From assembly GCA_016785225.1 (NCBI GenBank), contig JAFBJZ010000949.1, positions 499,001-563,000 of the forward strand: a stretch of DNA of 64,000 bases, in the 5' to 3' direction. Position 1 is the stretch's first letter. The number at the start of each line of letters is the position of its first letter. The position numbers and the translations under genes were made by a program. Source of the DNA: Psettodes erumei. Lineage: Eukaryota > Chordata > Actinopteri > Pleuronectiformes > Psettodidae. Shown piece by piece: positions 57,701-64,000 of the stretch. The notes under the pieces were generated by a model. It saw nothing but the letters and a program-made list of their open reading frames with translations, ran no database searches and had not been told where the DNA came from.

Positions 57701-59607
57701 GCAAACCTCCGTCTGGCCCAGTTGGTACGGCGTTCAGGACGACCTGTCGATAGAGGAGCCCTCCACAGCCCTGCCGCCGGCCGCGTCCTTCTCCCACCTC
57801 GACATGCCGCCGCCGTACGAGGCGGTCTCTGGAGGTAGCACGCACGCCATTACGCCGCGCATCCGCTGCTTCCTCATTCACGGAGCGGACAGAAGTTGAG
57901 CCAGAAAGACTTCTCCATTGTTGTTTTTGACCCTTCTCTTTCTTAATCTTCCTGTCAGCCGCGGTTCTCAGTTGGGGTCAGCTCACGTTGTTTCACCGTT
58001 TTAACCTCCTGGTTCTCGGCGCCCAGTCGATAACTGGGAGGGTATATCATACACGATCGTGCCGGACTCTGTTTTTTTTACACATTTCCCCTTTAGCACC
58101 TGCTGTCAAAAGCCACATGAGCAAAGTCTGCCTTGTTGCAGGAGTGAAAGTAGTCGCCGCATTTACGTATTTTCTCTCACCTCGAGCAAGTTTGTGGCGG
58201 AGATGGGTTTCGCGAGATGTGTGTGTGTGTTTTTTGTTTTGTTTTTTTCTCGATGGGCTACATGCCGTAATCATCCTGAGAAATTTCTGCCCGCGTCAGA
58301 AATTTGTCGTCACGGTTCCTGTCCTCTCCCCGCGCGTTGCTCGGGGGCCGATCACCGACCGGAGCGCGCTGCGTAAAACGCAACGTCACCGGCTCACGTC
58401 CCGCGCAGGTTAACCCGCTCCTCCTAACAGAATCCAGCTGCCGCCTTCATTAGCACCGGCGGCACCGCGGCTCCGCGGCTCCATGAGCCTCGGCGGCGTG
58501 ATGACACGCATGGAGATTTATGTGTCTAACTGATTAGAGGGGTCACCGCCGCAGCCGGGGAAACGAGCAACAGATGGAGTCTGGAGCGCAGCGAGTGCAG
58601 TACTTGTGTAAACTCGCTCACGCCGTGCGCACACACAGGGCACTTTGTGTGCTTTTTAAAAAAAAAAAAAAAAAGCCAAAAGTGCACTGATCGCGTGTCG
58701 GTTAAACCTCAAGTGAAGTCGTTTTCTCTTGTCCGTCTTCAGCAAAGCGGGCGCCGGAGTAAACTGCAGCCCGACCGTTTCCATTAAGAGGGCCTCGTCG
58801 CACTTCTGACGCTCCGCGAGGCTGTCAGCTCTTCCTCTCCCTGGGTCGATTCGCGCTCCGCCGCCCCGAGCGCCTTTTCATTTTTTGCGAAATTCAATCA
58901 CTCTGACGTTCACCCTTGTAACGTCTGAAAGAGGAAGAAAACCCGTCGCGGTGCTCGCGTTACGACCACAACGTCCGTGTCTTCCGCACCGGCGACTACC
59001 GCTCAAAGTTTCAGTCTCCTCTCTGGCAAATGGCATCTCATTTGGTCTGAAGTGCTCATTAAGTGTGGCAGGATGTGGTTACGCAGGGTGGAAACAGTGA
59101 CATTTCACTGCTAATTGTATGAAATCACGTTGCGGCCCTCGTTTTTCGCCCGCGCGTCTGCTGCTTTTTCCTGTTGCAGGTATCGGGGGGGACTGTGATC
59201 ATGCATCAAGCGTTTATGAGCACCGTATGGTTGTGGTTTAAAACTATACTCCATGATGCAGATTTTTCCACGCCGTCTTTAAACGCACGTGCGAAATGCG
59301 AAAGACGCGTTTACCGCGCGCAAGAGGAAGTAACTCGACTGGGTTTTTTTTTTTTTTGCTAACCTGTCTTCCCCTTTCCTTTTCAGAGGACGACCTGAAG
59401 CCCCCTCCCTACAGCGAGTGCGCTCACGGCGACGAGGCCGACGCCCCTCGCCCCTCCCATCACACGCCCCTCATTTCGGAGGGGGGGGACTCGCCCGGCG
59501 TGAACGAAGCCCCGCCCCCCTACACGCCATCTCCCCCTGCGCAAGCCGGTCAGCCAGACGGCCCCGCGTGTCGCAGTGAGTCCCAGTCGGAGAGCAGGCC
59601 CGCTTAA
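54741..59607 (+). CDS. Unnamed single-pass membrane protein with three PPPY motifs (4 coding exons)
   Basis: I do not recognise this gene. Exons 54741-54760, 54858-55017, 57702-57834 and 59387-59607 have intron phases 2,0,1 and give 177 residues. MELYWY is followed at once by a hydrophobic helix (about residues 7-23, VVIIFIIIKIFFYVCW) and the basic stretch YRSRQRQ. With no signal peptide and positive charge after the helix, the N-terminus is probably outside or lumenal and the tail cytosolic. Residues 28-60 are well-ordered in composition (LAAYLSNPRNAQIVIVGGRA). The rest is acidic and proline-rich, with PPPY at 96-99, 110-113 and 147-150. PPxY binds WW domains, chiefly of NEDD4-family ubiquitin ligases, so an adaptor or sorting role is inferred. 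The layout recalls WBP1, VOPP1 or NDFIP-like adaptors, but I see no diagnostic similarity to them. Confidence 0.85.
54858..55017 (+). CDS. PPxY gene coding exon 2: membrane helix and conserved-looking segment
   Basis: Codes the transmembrane helix, YRSRQRQLAAYLSNPRNAQ and IVIVGGRAYLHQMCERQS. Acceptor TTCGCAG ends at 54857; consensus donor GTAAGT at 55018; phase 0. Confidence 0.88.
55025..55056 (+). repeat. (CA)n microsatellite 8 bases after a splice donor
   Basis: Begins just downstream of the PPxY gene exon 2 donor GTAAGT (55018). CA repeats near donors can act as hnRNP L sites in vertebrates; no effect is shown here. Confidence 0.9.
56466..56500 (+). repeat. C9-(CA)n microsatellite
   Basis: A C run followed by about thirteen CA units. 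Confidence 0.95.
57702..57834 (+). CDS. PPxY gene coding exon 3: first PPPY motif
   Basis: Codes QTSVWPSWYGVQDDLSIEEP, then a proline/alanine stretch and MPPPYEAVSG. Acceptor CTCTGCAG ends at 57701; donor GTAGCA at 57835; phase 1. Confidence 0.88.
57835..59386 (+). other. PPxY gene intron 3
   Basis: A 1.55-kb phase 1 intron, GC-rich in its middle. It ends in a T-rich tract and CAG. No other feature recognised. Confidence 0.8.
59387..59607 (+). CDS. PPxY gene coding exon 4: second and third PPPY motifs and stop
   Basis: Codes EDDLKPPPYSEC, an Asp/Pro/His-rich spacer, NEAPPPYTPSPP and a Ser/Glu-rich end, with TAA at 59605-59607. Acceptor CCTTTTCAG ends at 59386. Confidence 0.88.
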
Positions 59608-59722
59608 ATCAGTCCCCGACGCCAGTTTTTGCCTTTTCCATGCACTGCCTTCCTACATTCGACCTCAGTGATCGTTGCCAGCCTAACTCTCATCACATGA
59701 GAGCAGATGTTTATTTGGACGC

Positions 59723-59757
<35 letters not shown>

Positions 59758-60270
59758 CTGTGGTTTTTAGAACCAAGTTCTTTTTCTACTTTATATTGTT
59801 TTGAAAAAAAAGCGGTCATCTGATTAGTTTGGCAATAACAGATGACTTCAGCAAATGCCCGTGTGCCTCGGTCAGGACCGCAGATCACGCCTCCCGGCTG
59901 CGGTGGGGGTGACACCCCCACCCCGAAGCTCAGTGGGATCGGTGAGATCGATGAGCGGAGAGACAGACTTTAAGGTGTGTTTGGGACGTTCCAACATGTA
60001 TTTTAATTTCCTCCTCCTCCTGTACGTCTGAGGCCACTTCCTTTCACAGATGAAATCCTTTTGAAAGCGCGATTGGGGAACTGAACAGTTTTTACTTCCC
60101 GCTACTGTGATATGTTGGACGTCGCATCATCTTTGTGCGTCTGTCTGTCTGTCTGCAGACATTGTTCCAAACGCAGTAACTCAATAACAGATAGAAAATT
60201 GTGTATCTAATTGGGCTTTGGAGCGTCTTGCTGTGTACGTGTGCATATCGAATAAATCGCGCCAGCGCCT
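59608..60270 (+). other. PPxY gene 3' UTR
   Basis: Contains a GT microsatellite at 59725-59756. AATAAA at 60251-60256 is the first canonical polyadenylation signal after the stop. The exact end is uncertain, and another AATAAA occurs at 61442. Confidence 0.45.
59725..59756 (+). repeat. (GT)16 microsatellite in 3' UTR
   Basis: An uninterrupted GT run about 120 bases after the PPxY stop codon. Confidence 0.95.
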
Positions 60271-60976
60271 TCGACGCTTCATCGACGTCGCGCATGTGTC
60301 ACGTGGAGGCAAAAACACATTTATCGCCCCAAGTGGAAGTAACTTGGCGGCGAGGAGAGGCCGCGAAAAATGAAGAAGTGCTGCAAGCCGTGTTTGAAGA
60401 GAGCGTCTAGGAGGATTCAGGTGATTTCGCTGCTCTGCATCACTTTTGGTTGCCTGGCAACAAACGTACCAATTGTCTTATAAAATTATGCCCTCATTAG
60501 CATCGGTGCTCTTGTTCAATACGTCGTGGCGATTCCGGCGGGGTATCGGGCAACTCGTGCGCCTGCTTACGTCTGTGAATGGAAGTGAGCGAGGACAAGC
60601 AGAAAAAAGGGGAACACGCCGATCGTACAGCCGACCACAATATGGCAATAGACGAGGGATTTGGTCCCCGTCCTTCGTCGTCACTGCCGGGTTCTGAATA
60701 TTTGTCGCTCAGTCCCCGAACCCGCACGACAACATATTTTACGTCGTCGTGGTCCCCAGCTTGAAGCAGTTTATCAATTGCAATGTTGATCCTAAGGCTT
60801 GGATGATGAAGAAAAAAAATCTTTAAATGGAAAATGCGTTACACCCCCCCAAAAAAATAGATTTTAACATGGTCGCCAAGAAGTCAAGTCATAACTCGCT
60901 CATTACTTTTTTATTCGTAATGTTGCAAAACAAAGACTCACCAAAAATCGACGACAGCCTCTGTTCCTTGTAATCC

Positions 60977-61013
60977 TCATGTTAATCTACCACGGGCTGG
61001 TAGATTAACATGA
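60977..61013. repeat. Perfect 16-bp inverted repeat with 5-base loop
   Basis: TCATGTTAATCTACCA (60977-60992) is followed by CGGGC and then by its exact reverse complement (60998-61013). Seen directly. Confidence 0.95.
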
Positions 61014-61864
61014 ACTTTGCATCTCCTCTGTCACGCTTTCTGTTTATAGCATTGCTTTGGGAAAGGTCATTGTTACGTGCTTTTTTTTTTTTTTAGCGTC
61101 ACCGCATTTCAGTCGGATGGCACGGGTATGGCACCGTAACGTGACGCTCCCAAACGATCCACCTGTCATGTTTATTTCAGCAAAAATATACTCTGTGTAC
61201 AGCTTCGGACTAGCAAGAGAGAAAAAAAACAGTAATGCTGTATAAATGTATTTTGGCCAATGGGAAAGCATATAAATGGTATTCATGGAGAATCAGAATT
61301 TTAAAAAAATGTCAAAATGTATTGTGTTATGATGATAATCCTCTGTATTGTGATGACAAATCTTAGAGCGTCCGGCGCTGAGGCCTTCAAAAATCTTTTC
61401 CTGTGGTTTTACAATCAGAGAAGCTGCAAGATACAGTTACGAATAAAGCTTTCCACGCTAACGCGGCAGCAGCATGATGACGATTGACAACCCAAACCGT
61501 AGTGTTACAGGCTTCCACTGCAATGTAAGTCCTTTTTGTCAACTTCACGTTCATTCCCGTGGTGGGTGGCCTATCACATCTCTCCACTGTAGCACTAGCT
61601 TTGTGAGTTATGGGGAATTAACATGTTTTTTTTTTTTTTTTCTTTTTTTTTTTCATCTGATTTGGAGGAGAAACCTCTCCTGTATTAAACTGTTGCTCAT
61701 AATCTTGTGTTGTTCCCTTACTCTGGCTCATGTTTGCTTTCACCTCCGGACAAAAGTGCCACTGCTGTCACACCTCATTTCCTTATTTCAAACTTATGAT
61801 AGCAGCTGATTCACTGGTGTTTACTTTTTCAGGCACACCAATTCAGTCACGTTTTAGCCTGTAG

Positions 61865-61881
61865 ACCCACAAAATGTGGGT
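61865..61881. repeat. Short hairpin, 7-bp stem
   Basis: ACCCACA and TGTGGGT are separated by AAA. It is notable only because the larger foldback starts about 40 bases later. Confidence 0.8.
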
Positions 61882-61922
61882 TTAACATGGAAAGGTCACA
61901 ATCAGCAGCAGCAGAGGCAGAA

Positions 61923-61967
61923 ATCCAGAATTTTAGTCTCTCCTGTGAGAGACTAAAAGCGCTGGAT
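61923..61967. repeat. Foldback with 12-bp and 6-bp stems
   Basis: TTTTAGTCTCTC (61931-61942) pairs perfectly with 61947-61958 across a CTGT loop. After a small internal loop (AA opposite GCG), ATCCAG (61923-61928) pairs with CTGGAT (61962-61967). Total 18 bp. Confidence 0.92.
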
Positions 61968-62164
61968 CCTACATTTCACACAAAGCAACCTCACGGCTCC
62001 GGACGTGTGATACGATGCTTAAAGCGAGCGAGCGCGCTCCTTTTTAAAATGCATTGTATGAGGCTGTTCAACAACTGTGTGGCAGTTTGTGTCAAAATAA
62101 CCAAAGACCTGAAAATTTATGACGACTGTTACCTGCTTCCCGCAGACGACATAAATGACTGAAG

Positions 62165-62275
62165 GCGTGGCCGCTTTATTTATGTAGCGCGTTACAAACA
62201 CTGCAAATTCAAATTGCCTTTCATACAACAAAGTGGATTTAGGGCAACGTTCAAAAAAGCAGAAAATATAAGAGA
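62165..62275. mobile_element. Probable teleost repeat fragment (CTTTATTTATGTAGCGC type)
   Basis: CGCTTTATTTATGTAGCGCG followed by CCTTTCATACA and AAAAGCAGAAAATATAAG resembles a 'TTTATTTATATAGCGCTTTTCATACA' sequence I recall as common in teleosts. Family not assigned. Confidence 0.4.
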
Positions 62276-63457
62276 AATAGAGAAGCATAAGAGAAATGTA
62301 TCAATCAAAGGCCCATGGGCAGAGATCGTGGAGTGATGAACCGGGGAGCTGAGGACGTGAAGAAAGAAGTGTATGGGGTTTGTTTGGGTTGTAGACTGTC
62401 CCCCTGTTGTCCCCTGTTGTCTTAAACTGTCATCAGGCGGGGAGCGGAGGTGGCCCTCCCCGTGTTGTGTTGTTTTGACTCATCTTGTCCCCTGTCCTCG
62501 GCAGAGCGAGCAGATGGTTGACACAGGAAATACATTCGTTGCAGATAAACAGTTTTTATTCCCCACCTGTTGAGGCCAATTCCATCTGCCCTAAGAAAGA
62601 CGTCTGCTGTCCCAGAGAAAAGTATGCGGTGTGCGGCCGGTATATGAGGATTGGATTTTTTCATTTTATTTATTTTTTCTGTCATGTCGCAGACCATCTC
62701 TTTGGAAAAGCAGTGCAACTTTTGCAGTTCTTATCGGTGAAGTTGCCCGCAATCAAGAGTTAGCGTTTCCCTGTAGCCGTTTGCTTTCAGAAACCCTCCC
62801 AGTCCTTGCCCTGCTGCGCGCGGATGTGTGTGAGAGGTTATCCAGGTCATCTGACTGAGATTCAGGGCCCCGCAGCAGCGGTGCAGATCTGTCCTCGAGT
62901 TGTTGTTCGGGGAGTTTTGTTGATAAGTGTGAAAAATCTATAATTTCCCCCCCCTCCCTGGACTCGGGAGACTGCAAATCCTTTTCAGATTTTTTACGTT
63001 TGCATTTTTTTCCCCAAGTCTGTCTTGTGTTTTTTTTTTTTCCTCCACACGCTTCTCTTTACCAACGTGCAACTCAACACAACAGTTAATCTCACATCCA
63101 AAATGCACTAATGGGACCAAAACACTGAACATTTCACGGTCAGATTTTTACTATAAGACTGACAGCACTTTTCTCCGATCTTTTCTGTCTACTTTTTGAG
63201 GGGGGTGTAGATCTAGCAGAATGTAGAAAATGACACTGCAGTTTACTAAATGATGGTCACTGAGTGCATTTTGTGTGAAAGCAATGAAAAGCTATTCTGT
63301 GTTTCCAACCTGGACTGACTTCTGTTGTGACTGTGTTGCGAAAAACATTTTGGACGGACTTTGGTCCCAGGCTGATTACAGTGACCAAAGAGGTGAAATG
63401 TAAACACGGCCTTGTGGGTATTGCGACAGGCTCACTTTGTCTCACGTCCGTGACGTG

Positions 63458-63471
63458 CCACTAGAGAGCAG
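63458..63471 (+). promoter_or_regulatory. CTCF-like motif
   Basis: CCACTAGAGAGCAG matches the core CTCF consensus at 13 of 14 positions. Same orientation as the one at 53206. Unproven. Confidence 0.3.
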
Positions 63472-64000
63472 TCTCGCACCGCCGGTGACGTATGTGTTTT
63501 CCTGCACCTGTTGCTGAGCCCGAGTCATCAGGCGCGACACGGCGAGCGCTGCAGTATGGATTGATGTCTTTTATTACATATTTCACAGACAGAAAATGGC
63601 ATTGACTTTTGCTCCAAACTTTTATGCTTTAGATGGGAAAATAATTGGGCTCGATCGAGATCAATTGTGCAGGCCTTCGTGGAATGTATGGCGGAGTAGA
63701 TACTCAAGGACATTCATTTTTCATATCAGCTGCTGCATCCCTAAGCTGCATACAAATAAGACGCGCACGAACAATCCGCAATGTGCATGCACTTGATTAT
63801 AGACCGTCTTGTGTAGCATGATATTGGATGTGAGACACTCACCTGATGAATGGAGATTTGTCTAGAAACAAACAAAAAACAAAATGCAGAAGTAAAACTG
63901 TTGGAATTCGAGGCAACTTGTACTTATCATTCTTGTTATTCATATCAGCACCATGTATGTTAATTAGGAATCGAGTCGCTGCCTTTCTTAAAACATAATC

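Larger units (their letters stand above)
55018..57701 (+). other. PPxY gene intron 2
   Basis: A 2.7-kb phase 0 intron. It holds CA microsatellites at 55025-55056 and 56474-56500, a T-rich tract near 55373-55389 and pyrimidine-rich sequence at 56500-56690. No coding sequence recognised. Confidence 0.8.
60271..64000. other. Gene-free 3' flank
   Basis: No exon or RNA gene can be supported on either strand. The region holds three foldbacks (60977-61013, 61865-61881, 61923-61967), a repeat-like stretch at about 62170-62270, T-rich runs and a CTCF-like motif at 63458-63471. Confidence 0.6.

Noticed and set aside
62753..62977. Minus-strand open frame near the 3' end as a downstream gene
   Set aside because: Short, no splice sites that extend it and no family similarity recognised.
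1..64000. tRNA, rRNA, CRISPR arrays or intact transposase/reverse-transcriptase genes
   Set aside because: Looked for B-box-like motifs, spaced repeats and catalytic motifs on both strands and found none that hold up. Only short repeat fragments are present.

Overview
The window is vertebrate nuclear DNA, most likely from a ray-finned (teleost) fish. Small exons with GT/AG splice sites sit in long introns, microsatellites (CA, GA, TA, CTG/ATG) are dense, and several decayed stretches resemble teleost interspersed repeats. The coding exons match vertebrate families residue for residue. There are no prokaryotic operons, CRISPR arrays, rRNA genes or recognisable tRNA genes. All three genes that can be supported lie on the + strand.

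Region 1 (1 to about 50,400) is the 3' four-fifths of NETO1, the two-CUB, one-LDLa, single-pass auxiliary subunit of kainate receptors. The signal-peptide exon or exons lie upstream of the window. Nine coding exons can be placed by reading frame and splice phase: 154-288, 757-1005, 31014-31055, 31245-31372, 37359-37441, 38232-38377, 43256-43369, 45051-45678 and 46628-46688. One 30-kb intron (1006-31013) separates CUB1 from a 42-nt exon coding the linker between the CUB domains. The gene offers two C-termini. Splicing from 45678 to 46628 gives the PSD-95-type tail ending in TRV. Reading through the weak donor instead gives a tail ending in SVSIDF, which looks like the tail of the paralogue NETO2. 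A long AT-rich 3' UTR follows.

Region 2 (51,079-52,611) is a compact six-exon TIMM21, the inner-membrane TIM23-complex subunit. Region 3 (about 54,300-60,270) is a four-coding-exon gene for a 177-residue single-pass membrane protein with three PPPY motifs. I do not recognise it by name. Its motifs suggest a partner or adaptor of NEDD4-family ubiquitin ligases. Region 4 (60,270-64,000) has no supportable gene, but it holds two strikingly good hairpins, a repeat-like stretch and a CTCF-like motif.

The genes do not form a pathway: one is synaptic, one mitochondrial and one uncharacterised. The main biological interest is the dual-tail architecture of NETO1 and the unnamed PPxY protein. Intron interiors contain no convincing coding sequence. 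Some AT-rich blocks with clustered TAAT motifs are possible conserved non-coding elements, but that cannot be shown without alignment.
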